Source of the DNA: an uncultured Christensenellaceae bacterium
Lineage (GTDB): Bacteria; Bacillota; Clostridia; Christensenellales; Borkfalkiaceae
Assembly (NCBI GenBank): GCA_910587625.1
Contig: CAJUMW010000031.1
Coordinates: 1 to 7,998 of the forward strand
DNA length: 7,998 nucleotides
Direction of reading: 5' to 3'
In this document: positions 1 to 6,409 of the stretch, one piece after another
Layout: each line of letters begins with the position of its first letter
Position numbering within the stretch: the stretch's first letter is position 1
Made by a program: the position numbers and the translations under genes
Notes under the pieces: generated by a model
Database searches by the model: none
What the model was told of the DNA's origin: nothing
Seen by the model: only the letters and a program-made list of their open reading frames with translations

Positions 1-1259
1 TCAACGTTCGCGTACAGATGTGCGCAAACAACGGCAGACCCGGTTGCGCACAGCCCATTGAAGTTGATGACAAGGGCGTTGCGGAGGTAAATCTCAAATC
101 GTATTTCGACAACGGTTCCACAAGCTTTAACGTTCATCTTTTAGATATCCCCGAAGGCTATCTTTACGTTGACGAAGACGGTAATCCTTACAGCGAAGAC
201 CCTATCGACAACGACGGTAAAGAAGTAAAGATTGCCGACGGATACAGCACGACGATTACGCTTGTAAAGGCACCCGAGACGCAAAAAAAAACTTTTCTTA
301 GAGTCAATGTAAGACTATCGGTAACTAATCCTACGCATTCCATGACGTTTGACGACGACCCCGAAAGCGATTATTATATTCCCGGAAACGGTCTGTACGA
401 GTTTAAAGCAGCGGATAGTCGCTTTACTTTAAAAAGTCAAAGATATGGAACTGTAAGTTGCGGTAACTCTTCGCTTGTCTATCTCGAAGTCGGTGACACC
501 GTAGAGATAGGTACCGCTGATTTAATGAAGTTTACTCTCTTTATTATTTTGGAGGAAATACCCACCGGCGAGCAAGATTCACCCTTTAATGCTTCGAATT
601 ATGACGCCGCGTTTATTAAGGCGGAGGCAAATTCAACCTATCACTTCTTTAACCCTGAAAAAATCAACAACGGTATGTCCAACACGTCCGTTCAGATAAA
701 CGGCAAAAATTTTACGGCTACCGTTGACGGGCATAATACTACTTCTAAATTTGTAGCGGTAGTGGGTAAAGGTTTTACGGTAAAAGCTACCGACTCGGCA
801 AACTACGTTCAGTTGAGCTTTACAAGGCCCAACAGTTCGCATGCGGTTGAAGTGGGAGAGGCGTCGACCTTTGAAATTCCGCTTGTAAACACCGCGATAG
901 ACGGTAACGCTCAACTTGAATGGGTTACGGGAGAAAATTTCAATATTACGTTCAGAACTACGCAGGCAGGCTATTATAAAGTCGCGCTCTCTTCGGCATT
1001 GGTAAGCGACGGAATTTATTTTGTCGATTTGGTTGCCAACAACTCGGTAGTAGAGGCGGTTGAAGAGACCAAGCGTGAGGACGGCGTTGTTGTAAATGAA
1101 TACTATGCGGTATATTATCTCAATGCAGGCGCTACCGTGACTTTGGAATTTGCCTCCAACGGAGACTATTCGAGCCTTGACGCAAGCGAAAGCATATCTT
1201 ATACCGTATTGGCGGAATTGCTTGAAAACTATACTCCGCCCGTCAATGACGAAAACTAA
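1..1259 (+). CDS. C-terminal part of a large putative surface/secreted beta-sandwich repeat protein (5' partial)
   Basis: The frame is open from position 3 to the TAA at 1257-1259 (about 418 codons), so the ATG at 18 is internal and the gene begins outside the window. The first ~75 visible residues follow a pattern I associate with Cna-B/prealbumin-like modules: a 'V..C....C..PI..D..GVA' stretch, then 'F.VHLLDIPEGY', then 'DGYSTTITL'. After it come about three Ser/Thr/Asn-rich, beta-predicted modules with recurring phrases of the form 'YLEVGDTVEI', 'VVGKGFTVKA' and 'YLNAGATVTLEFA', which resemble degenerate PPC-type or Ig-like sandwiches. There is no LPXTG motif, hydrophobic anchor or cell-wall-binding repeat at the C terminus, which ends in a Tyr-Thr-Pro-Pro stretch and acidic residues, so any anchor must be N-terminal or the protein is released. 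A role in adhesion or envelope structure is inference only. No specific family is identified with certainty. Confidence 0.75.
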   Translation, partial: NVRVQMCANNGRPGCAQPIEVDDKGVAEVNLKSYFDNGSTSFNVHLLDIPEGYLYVDEDGNPYSEDPIDNDGKEVKIADGYSTTITLVKAPETQKKTFLRVNVRLSVTNPTHSMTFDDDPESDYYIPGNGLYEFKAADSRFTLKSQRYGTVSCGNSSLVYLEVGDTVEIGTADLMKFTLFIILEEIPTGEQDSPFNASNYDAAFIKAEANSTYHFFNPEKINNGMSNTSVQINGKNFTATVDGHNTTSKFVAVVGKGFTVKATDSANYVQLSFTRPNSSHAVEVGEASTFEIPLVNTAIDGNAQLEWVTGENFNITFRTTQAGYYKVALSSALVSDGIYFVDLVANNSVVEAVEETKREDGVVVNEYYAVYYLNAGATVTLEFASNGDYSSLDASESISYTVLAELLENYTPPVNDEN

Positions 1260-1261
1260 TT

Positions 1262-1290
1262 AAAATAAACCCTTCGGGGTTTATTTTTTT
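1262..1290 (+). terminator. Rho-independent terminator after the surface-protein gene
   Basis: A perfect stem, AAATAAACCC (1263-1272) with GGGTTTATTT (1277-1286), is closed by a TTCG tetraloop and followed by more T to 1290. C(UUCG)G is an exceptionally stable loop. It begins within a few bases of the stop codon and separates the surface-protein gene from the tsaE unit. Confidence 0.93.
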
Positions 1291-1305
1291 GCGGTTAAAA
1301 TATAA

Positions 1306-1334
1306 TTGCAAAAATTAAAGCGTTGGTTTATAAT
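1306..1334 (+). promoter_or_regulatory. Predicted sigma-A type promoter for the tsaE operon
   Basis: TTGCAA (1306-1311) lies 17 bp upstream of a perfect TATAAT (1329-1334). The expected transcription start, about 7 nt after the -10 box, falls near 1341, immediately before the tsaE ATG at 1343. It lies just downstream of the preceding terminator, as expected for an operon promoter. Start-site position is inferred, not measured. Confidence 0.7.
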
Positions 1335-1342
1335 ATAGTGGT

Positions 1343-1747
1343 ATGGCAACTTTTATATCGGACAGTCCCGAAAGCACTCAAAAGTTCGGGGCAAAATACG
1401 CTAAATCTTTAAAGAAGGGTGACGTGGTGTTACTCGGCGGCGAAATGGGCGCCGGTAAAACCGTCTTTGTCAAGGGCGTTGCGCGCGGCTTGGGCGTCGA
1501 AACAGAAGTTTTAAGCCCGACTTACGCGTATATGAACGACTATGACGGCGTGCTTTACCATTTTGACTGCTATCGGCTTAAAAGCGGAGAACAGGCGGAA
1601 GGGCTTGGGCTTTGCGACTATTTCTATGCGGAAGCAATCTGTATTATAGAGTGGGCGGAAAATATTGCCGACGTTTTGCCGAAAAATTGTAAAAAAGTGC
1701 ATATTCAAAAGCGAGGGGAAAGGGAGCGAAAAATAATTTATGAGTAA
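1343..1747 (+). CDS. tsaE: tRNA threonylcarbamoyladenosine biosynthesis ATPase TsaE
   Basis: TsaE is the small P-loop ATPase that works with TsaB and TsaD to transfer the threonylcarbamoyl group to A37 of ANN-decoding tRNAs in the cytoplasm. The 134-residue length is slightly short for the family but complete. Visible motifs are the Walker A loop GGEMGAGKT (32-40), the SPT switch (58-60), the 'YHFDCYRL' segment (72-79) and 'IIEWAENI' (101-108), all in family order. The start at 1343 gives the normal N terminus ending in 'GDVVLLGGEMGAGKT', and no upstream alternative exists. There is no Shine-Dalgarno sequence before the ATG, and the predicted promoter places the mRNA 5' end only about 2 nt upstream, so translation may be leaderless. 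The 3' end overlaps tsaB by 8 nt. Confidence 0.96.
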   Translation: MATFISDSPESTQKFGAKYAKSLKKGDVVLLGGEMGAGKTVFVKGVARGLGVETEVLSPTYAYMNDYDGVLYHFDCYRLKSGEQAEGLGLCDYFYAEAICIIEWAENIADVLPKNCKKVHIQKRGERERKIIYE

Positions 1748-2342
1748 TTTCCTTGCAATCGATACTTCGTCGCGTTACCTTACGGTATTTGCTCAAAAGG
1801 GTAAAAACACAGTTTTGAACTATATGCCCGATTGCGCTATGCAGCATTCCGTAATGCTTATGCAGGAAATCGAAAGGACGCTCGACGCATTAAAACTTAA
1901 GCCCGAGGACTGCGACTTTTTCGCTGCGGTAACGGGTCCCGGTTCGTTTACGGGTATAAGGATAGGTATAGCCACCGTCAAGGGCTTTGCGCTTGCAACA
2001 AACAAGCCGTTGAAAAGTGTAACGGCGTTCGAGCTTATCGCATATAATGTCAACAGCGAAAAGCCATTTCTCGTTGCCGTGGACGCTGCGCACAATCATT
2101 TTTACGTCTGCGGTTTCGAGGGTGGAAAAATAATAAAAAATCCCTGCTATCTCTCGTTTGACGAGGTTGCGGCGTTGAGTTTGCCTGTTTACGGCTTTGA
2201 AAACCTTAATTTTGGCAACTATACAAGAATAAATCCGTCAATTTGTCTTTCGGCAGCTGTCGAAAAGTGCGATACGGCTTCGGAAATGCACGCTCTGTAC
2301 GTTCGCAAAAGTCAGGCTGAGGAGAATTACAGTGGAACTTAG
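1740..2342 (+). CDS. tsaB: tRNA threonylcarbamoyladenosine biosynthesis protein TsaB
   Basis: TsaB is the ASKHA-fold, catalytically inactive partner that dimerises with TsaD and recruits TsaE for t6A synthesis. At 200 residues it is near the shorter end of the family. It carries the N-terminal 'LAIDTSS' strand (5-11), the 'QHS' segment (35-37), the hallmark GPGSFTGIRIG (66-76) and the C-terminal 'LYVRKSQAEE' motif (about 186-195). The ATG at 1740 overlaps the end of tsaE by 8 nt, and a GGGAG (1722-1726) sits 13 nt upstream, a somewhat long spacing. The overlap suggests translational coupling and balanced production of TsaE and TsaB. TsaD is not encoded in this window. Confidence 0.95.
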   Translation: MSNFLAIDTSSRYLTVFAQKGKNTVLNYMPDCAMQHSVMLMQEIERTLDALKLKPEDCDFFAAVTGPGSFTGIRIGIATVKGFALATNKPLKSVTAFELIAYNVNSEKPFLVAVDAAHNHFYVCGFEGGKIIKNPCYLSFDEVAALSLPVYGFENLNFGNYTRINPSICLSAAVEKCDTASEMHALYVRKSQAEENYSGT

Positions 2343-2766
2343 GGCTTGGAAATATAAGGACATTTTGCGCATATCTGAATTGGAAGGGGAGTGCTTTCCG
2401 CAGGAACACTGGTCGTATGCGATGCTCGTTTCCAGCTTTGAAAGCGACAATTTCCACGGCGTAGTTGCCGAGGACGGGGGAGAGATTATAGGCTACGGCG
2501 GCATTACAATAGCTGTGGACACAGCCGATATTGCAAATGTGGGCGTGACGGGCTATTTCAGGCGCAGCGGCGTAGGCACGGCAATACTTGCCGAGCTTTT
2601 GAAAATAGCAAAAGAGTGCGGTGCGGAAAAAGCGTTTTTGGAAGTGCGCGTTTCTAACCGTAAGGCTATGTCAATGTATCTCAAATGCGGCTTTAAAGGC
2701 TCGTATGCGCGTACAAGGTACTACCCCGACGGCGAAGATTGCCTTGTCATGGTAAAGGAGTTATAA
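2332..2766 (+). CDS. rimI: Ribosomal-protein-alanine N-acetyltransferase RimI (GNAT family)
   Basis: A GNAT acetyltransferase of 144 residues. RimI transfers acetyl from acetyl-CoA to the N-terminal alanine of ribosomal protein S18, and some homologues have broader substrates. The acetyl-CoA pyrophosphate loop reads 'RRSGVGTAIL' (77-86), followed by the beta5 strand 'LEVRVSN' (103-109), the 'A..MYLKCGF' helix (112-121) with the conserved Tyr (116), and the RimI-typical 'R.RYYPDGEDCLVM' tail (127-140). I chose the GTG start at 2332 because GAGGAG (2319-2324) precedes it by 7 nt and it gives the normal RimI N terminus; it overlaps tsaB by 11 nt. The tsaE-tsaB-rimI order is classic in Firmicutes and is usually followed by tsaD, here replaced by an alpha/beta hydrolase gene. 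Confidence 0.92.
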   Translation: MELRAWKYKDILRISELEGECFPQEHWSYAMLVSSFESDNFHGVVAEDGGEIIGYGGITIAVDTADIANVGVTGYFRRSGVGTAILAELLKIAKECGAEKAFLEVRVSNRKAMSMYLKCGFKGSYARTRYYPDGEDCLVMVKEL

Positions 2767-2770
2767 TATT
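2754..2770 (+). promoter_or_regulatory. Ribosome binding site and ATT start codon of the hydrolase gene
   Basis: AAAGGAG (2754-2760), inside the last codons of rimI, is followed by a 7-nt spacer and ATT (2768-2770). The hydrolase frame is blocked upstream by TAA at 2753-2755. Between there and GTG 2960 it contains no ATG, GTG or TTG. ATT is therefore the only start candidate at the correct distance from an otherwise ideal Shine-Dalgarno site. Confidence 0.65.
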
Positions 2771-3490
2771 TTAATCGACGGTAAATTCGTTTCTTACAAG
2801 AGAGCGGGAGACGGTAAAAATCTGCTTCTTCTGCACGGCTACGGCGCAAGCAAAGAAAGTTTTTATTACCAAATTGAATTTCTGTCGAAATATTACTGCG
2901 TTACCGCGCTCGATTTTCCTTGTTTCGGCGCAAGCGAACAGACCGATTTTGCGTTTTCGGTGGGTGACTATGCCGATTGGCTTGCAAAATTCATAAAAAA
3001 ACTAAACCTCGATAAACCGCATATTCTCGCGCATTCGTTTGGGGCAAGGGTTGCAATCAAGTTGCTTTCCGAGTTCGGCTGTCTTGCCGACGGGCTGGTA
3101 ATTACGGGGGGAGCCGGGCTTGTCAAGCCGCGTTCATCTCAATACCTGCGCAAAGTAAGGGTGTATCGACGTATTAAAAAGTTGTTTCCCAAATTTGCCG
3201 AACGCCATTTCGGCAGTAAAGAATACAGAGAGCTTTCCCCTATGATGAAGGAGAGCTACAAAAAAATAGTCAACGAGGACTTGCGCGATGCAGCGCAAAA
3301 AATAACCAATCCGACCTATCTTTTATACGGCAGGGAAGATAGCGTTACGCCTCCCGACGAGGAGGGCAAAATTTTTAATCTCCTCATTGCCGGTAGTAAG
3401 TTGGAGATAATGGACGGGGGGCATTTTTGCTTTTGTGAGCATCCTCGACAATTCAACGAAAAAATTTTAACCTTTTTGGGTGAACTGTAA
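2768..3490 (+). CDS. Alpha/beta hydrolase, probably translated from an ATT start
   Basis: An alpha/beta-hydrolase-fold protein, about 240 residues from the ATT at 2768, probably a cytoplasmic serine esterase, lipase or acylhydrolase of unknown substrate. Numbered from the ATT, it shows the oxyanion-hole strand 'LLLLHGYGAS' (19-28), a 'DFPCFGAS' turn, the nucleophile elbow AHSFGA with Ser90, the acid Asp191 in 'YGREDSVTPP', and catalytic His219 in 'GGHFCFCEHP'. The triad is complete, although the first Gly of the usual G-x-S-x-G elbow is Ala. The first conventional start codon, GTG at 2960, would delete the first 64 residues, including the oxyanion-hole segment, so it cannot give a normal fold. 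The stop at 3488-3490 directly abuts the ATG of the MurF-like gene. That position between rimI and cell-wall genes suggests, without proving, a role in envelope precursor or lipid metabolism. Confidence 0.85.
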   Translation: MLIDGKFVSYKRAGDGKNLLLLHGYGASKESFYYQIEFLSKYYCVTALDFPCFGASEQTDFAFSVGDYADWLAKFIKKLNLDKPHILAHSFGARVAIKLLSEFGCLADGLVITGGAGLVKPRSSQYLRKVRVYRRIKKLFPKFAERHFGSKEYRELSPMMKESYKKIVNEDLRDAAQKITNPTYLLYGREDSVTPPDEEGKIFNLLIAGSKLEIMDGGHFCFCEHPRQFNEKILTFLGEL

Positions 3491-5086
3491 ATGGGCATAT
3501 TTATTTCCGTACCAAAGACAATTGAATGTGTTGTGTGCGCCGTGTTGTTCGCGCTATTGTACTGCGTCTGTTTTTACCGCTTGACGGGCATATTACAGTC
3601 GCTTTCATACAGCGGGACAAAGCTGTTTAAATGGGCAAAAAAGAAGGGCAATTTGACGTTTGGCAAACACGTTCTTTTAACAATGCTGTGCGTGCTGTCA
3701 ACTGCGGTGGTTGCGCTGTGCTTTTCCTTTTCGGGAGAGTGGGCGGCGGTAATTAGCCTTGCTTGCTTTGCGGTGTTCTTCGCCGTATTTATTTGGGCGG
3801 ACAACAAAATTGCGCTCAAAGTGCCCGTAACGTTTACACCGCGGCTCAAACGGCTGTATGTGGTTTTAGTGGTCGTATCTTTGATTTTGGTTTACTTGGC
3901 GGTCACGCTTTTGAATTTTGCCGACTTTGTTTGGGGCAACAGCGTGTTTACGCTTTTGCGGTACTGTGCCCTGTCGCTTTTCGGCTTGCTCATAATGCCG
4001 ATACTCGCGCTGTCAAATTCAATTGCGAAAATTTACGAGGTTCCGCACAATAAAAAGTTTGTAAGAAAGGCAAAAGCTAAGCTTAAAAACTCAAACATAA
4101 GGGTAATCGGCATAACGGGCAGTTACGGCAAAACTTCCACAAAAAAAATTCTTTGCGAAATTCTGACAACCAAATTCAAGGTGCTTGCAACGCCTAACTC
4201 GCACAATACGCCTATGGGTCTTGCGATGTCGATTAACAACAACGACATTCGAAATTTCGACTTTTTTATTGCGGAAATGGGTGCAAGGCACGTCGGAGAT
4301 ATTGCCGAGCTGTGCGAGTTTTGCCCACCCGAGTACTCGCTTATAACAGGCGTTTGTCCGCAGCATTTGGAGAGCTTCGGCAGTATCGAAAACATAGTAA
4401 AGGCAAAAGGGGAAATTTTATCGGGCTGTAAAAAAGCGATAATTGCAAGCGACTGTTCGGCGTTATTCGAGGCATATTCCTGCCCCAAACTTACAGTCGA
4501 CTGCGTAAAGGACGTAAAAAGCGACTGCAACGGAAGTACGTTTACGCTTTGTTTCGGCAAAGAAACGGTGTCTGCACATACAAAGCTTTTGGGCGCGCAC
4601 GCGGTGGACAATATCGCTATAGCGGCAATGCTTGCGCACGAGCTGGGCATGAGCGCAAAGGAAATTGCCTTATCTTGCGAAAAGCTTGACTATATCGAAC
4701 ACAGGCTTCAACTTATTTCCTCGGGCGGAGTTAATATTCTTGACGACGGTTACAACTCCAACGTCAAGGGTGCGGCGGCGGCATTAGAGGTTTTAAATAG
4801 TTTTAACGCTTGCAAAATTTGCGTAACGCCGGGGCTTGTAGAGCTGGGTATGCTTGAAGAGAGCGAAAACCGTGCGCTCGGCAAGCACCTTGTTGGGCTT
4901 GACAATGTAATTTTAGTCGGGGAAACGCTTGTTATTCCCGTCAAAGAAGGGTACCTCGAGAACGGCGGAGACCCCGAAAAAATATGTATCGTGCAAACTT
5001 TGAACGCCGCTCAGGAAAAATTGAAAGCAATTTTAAAGCCGGGCGACACAGTTCTGTTTTTGAACGATTTACCCGATATATACTGA
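3491..5086 (+). CDS. Membrane-anchored MurF-like Mur ligase (N-terminal membrane domain, no canonical UDP-binding domain)
   Basis: A 531-residue Mur ligase. Residues 1-180 hold about five hydrophobic segments (roughly 8-31, 60-80, 84-103, 121-143 and 153-178), indicating an integral membrane domain. A MurF-type catalytic core follows: ATP P-loop 'GITGSYGKTSTK' (207-218), 'EMGARHVGDI' (262-271), 'QHLESFGSIENIVKAKGEI' (291-309), 'GAHAVDNIAIAAMLAHELG' (368-386), then 'HRLQL' and 'DDGYNSN' (404-424) and 'TPGLVELG' (446-453) opening the C-terminal Rossmann-like domain. Canonical MurF joins D-Ala-D-Ala to UDP-MurNAc-tripeptide and starts with a soluble uridine-binding domain, which is absent here. 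The enzyme may act on a lipid-linked precursor or on another substrate; that is inference. It starts at the base after the hydrolase stop and precedes ddl, whose product would be its expected amino-acid donor. A conventional murF could exist elsewhere in the genome. Confidence 0.85.
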   Translation: MGIFISVPKTIECVVCAVLFALLYCVCFYRLTGILQSLSYSGTKLFKWAKKKGNLTFGKHVLLTMLCVLSTAVVALCFSFSGEWAAVISLACFAVFFAVFIWADNKIALKVPVTFTPRLKRLYVVLVVVSLILVYLAVTLLNFADFVWGNSVFTLLRYCALSLFGLLIMPILALSNSIAKIYEVPHNKKFVRKAKAKLKNSNIRVIGITGSYGKTSTKKILCEILTTKFKVLATPNSHNTPMGLAMSINNNDIRNFDFFIAEMGARHVGDIAELCEFCPPEYSLITGVCPQHLESFGSIENIVKAKGEILSGCKKAIIASDCSALFEAYSCPKLTVDCVKDVKSDCNGSTFTLCFGKETVSAHTKLLGAHAVDNIAIAAMLAHELGMSAKEIALSCEKLDYIEHRLQLISSGGVNILDDGYNSNVKGAAAALEVLNSFNACKICVTPGLVELGMLEESENRALGKHLVGLDNVILVGETLVIPVKEGYLENGGDPEKICIVQTLNAAQEKLKAILKPGDTVLFLNDLPDIY

Positions 5087-5119
5087 ACAAATGAAAACAA
5101 TTTAGAATTACCAAAGCTG

Positions 5120-5142
5120 AAAAATTAGCGGAGGTAATTTTT
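5120..5142 (+). promoter_or_regulatory. Inverted repeat presenting the ddl ribosome binding site in its loop
   Basis: AAAAATTA (5120-5127) and TAATTTTT (5135-5142) are perfectly complementary, and the 7-nt loop between them is GCGGAGG, containing the ddl Shine-Dalgarno core GGAGG (5130-5134), 10 nt before the ATG. The stem is all A-U, so it is weak. It could modulate access of ribosomes to ddl, or be chance in AT-rich spacer DNA. Confidence 0.4.
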
Positions 5143-5144
5143 TT

Positions 5145-6251
5145 ATGAAAAAGACAGTATTGGTAATATTCGGCGGCAACTCAAATGAAAACGAAATTTC
5201 CGTAATTACGGGAACAATGGCAATCAACGTTTTAAAGAGCGGCGGTTACGAGGTCGTACCCTTCTACATATCGCAAAGCGGAAAGTCCTATACGGGCGAA
5301 AAGCTTGCCGATATTTCCTCGTTCAAGGGCGGCGGATATAAAAGCAATCCGCAGGCAATTATCGGATTGGGCGGCATATATGCCTTAAATAAACGTCAAA
5401 AACCCAAAAAATTCATTAAAATTGACGTGGCTTTAAACTGTTGTCACGGTGGGTTTGGGGAGGGTGGCGGAGTGAGCGGTGCGTGCACTGTTGCCGGTAT
5501 TCCGCTTGCAAGCGCCGACGTGTTCGAGTCGTCGTTGTTTATGGATAAGTATTTGACTAAACTGATACTGTGCTCGCTCGGCGTGAAGACAGCCGATTAC
5601 GCTTACGTTAAAAGTATGGCGGATCTTGATTCGTGCGGCAATATGCCGCAGTTTCCGGTCATTGTCAAGCCCGTAAGCCTGGGTTCGAGTATAGGCGTGG
5701 AAAAGGCTGAAACGCTTGAACAGCTTAAAGAAAGCGTTGAATGCGCATTGATTTACGACAGGGCGGTAATAGTCGAAAAGTATTTGTCAAACAGGAGAGA
5801 AATCAACTGTGCGGCTTATTTTTACAGGGATGAAGTTATTGCTTCGGATTGCGAAGAGGCGTTTACGGGGGGAGATATTTTGAGTTTTGACGACAAGTAT
5901 TGCGGCGGCGGAAAAAGTGTTATGCCTGCCGATATCCCCCGTGATATGTCGCAGTTAATTAAAAATACCGCCAAAACGGTGTACTCAAAACTAAATATGC
6001 GCGGAATAGTAAGGTTTGATTTTATTCTTTCTGAAGGTGAAGTGTATTTGAGCGAAGTAAACACGGTGCCGGGCTCGCTTTCATACTATTTGCTGTCGAG
6101 CGGATTTAAAGATTTTTGTTTTGTGCTTGACAGAGTTATCGAACAAGCCGAGTATGATTTTGCCGCCGTTCGCGGAAAAAAACTTATCAATACGGGCATA
6201 CTTGAAAATATTTCTCCGCATTCTGTAAAAAGCGGCGGTACAAAGCTGTAA
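5145..6251 (+). CDS. ddl: D-alanine--D-alanine ligase (divergent Ddl)
   Basis: An ATP-grasp ligase of 368 residues that makes the D-Ala-D-Ala dipeptide of peptidoglycan precursors in the cytoplasm. Visible motifs are the N-terminal 'FGGNSNENEIS' (9-19), 'HGGFGEGGG' (101-109), 'MDK' (133-135), the ATP-binding 'FPVIVKPVSLGSSIGV' (170-185), omega-loop 'DDKY' (249-252), 'MRGIVRFDFIL' (285-295) and the metal and substrate segment 'SEVNTVPG' (303-310). Lys251-Tyr252 match the Lys-Tyr pair of D-Ala-D-Ala enzymes rather than the Lys-His or Lys-Phe pairs associated with D-lactate-using VanA-type or Leuconostoc ligases. Departures from the common sequence are Glu-Gly-Gly in place of Glu-Asp-Gly (106-108) and Ser for the usual Gln shortly after (111). 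ATG 5145 is supported by GGAGG 10 nt upstream. A 58-nt gap separates it from the MurF-like gene, with no convincing promoter, so it is probably co-transcribed. Confidence 0.93.
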   Translation: MKKTVLVIFGGNSNENEISVITGTMAINVLKSGGYEVVPFYISQSGKSYTGEKLADISSFKGGGYKSNPQAIIGLGGIYALNKRQKPKKFIKIDVALNCCHGGFGEGGGVSGACTVAGIPLASADVFESSLFMDKYLTKLILCSLGVKTADYAYVKSMADLDSCGNMPQFPVIVKPVSLGSSIGVEKAETLEQLKESVECALIYDRAVIVEKYLSNRREINCAAYFYRDEVIASDCEEAFTGGDILSFDDKYCGGGKSVMPADIPRDMSQLIKNTAKTVYSKLNMRGIVRFDFILSEGEVYLSEVNTVPGSLSYYLLSSGFKDFCFVLDRVIEQAEYDFAAVRGKKLINTGILENISPHSVKSGGTKL

Positions 6252-6254
6252 AAT

Positions 6255-6284
6255 AAAACGCTTCGTTTAGCCGAAGCGTTTTTA
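6255..6284 (+). terminator. Rho-independent terminator after ddl
   Basis: The stem AAAACGCTTCG (6255-6265) pairs with CGAAGCGTTTT (6272-6282) around loop TTTAGC, starting 4 nt after the ddl stop codon and ending in a T run. It closes the tsaE-ddl unit. Because the left arm begins with A residues, it could also act weakly on the opposite strand. Confidence 0.9.
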
Positions 6285-6290
6285 ATTTAA

Positions 6291-6318
6291 ATTTAAAAGT
6301 CGGGCAATAACCCGACTT
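6291..6318 (-). terminator. Intrinsic terminator of the minus-strand microprotein unit
   Basis: Read on the minus strand, AAGTCGGG pairs with CCCGACTT (6297-6304 with 6311-6318, loop TTATTG) and is followed by TTAAAT. The plus-strand side is followed by CCGTTC, not a T run, so the hairpin is oriented for the minus strand. It lies about 90 nt beyond the stop codon of the 22-codon ORF. Confidence 0.7.
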
Positions 6319-6337
6319 CCGTTCATTTGTTTTTAAT

Positions 6338-6368
6338 GCATTGCGGCTCGCAAACAAAAGCGCAATGC
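6338..6368. other. Hairpin in the convergent intergenic region
   Basis: GCATTGCG (6338-6345) is perfectly complementary to CGCAATGC (6361-6368) around a 15-nt loop. On the plus strand it is followed by GTTTTTACATTTTT, so it could act as a back-up terminator for read-through from ddl. On the minus strand it would be a stable 3'-UTR element of the microprotein transcript. Confidence 0.6.
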
Positions 6369-6409
6369 GTTTTTACATTTTTCTTCTTACTTTGTGCAAT
6401 TAATTTCTT

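Noticed and set aside
2960..3490. Hydrolase starting at GTG 2960
   Set aside because: It would remove 64 residues including the HGYGAS oxyanion segment, and no Shine-Dalgarno precedes it; the open frame upstream encodes unmistakable alpha/beta-hydrolase sequence.
2768..6251. Vancomycin-resistance (van) gene cluster
   Set aside because: The ligase has the Lys-Tyr pair of ordinary D-Ala-D-Ala enzymes, and no VanH dehydrogenase, VanX/VanY peptidase or VanRS two-component genes are present; the hydrolase is an alpha/beta serine hydrolase, not VanX.
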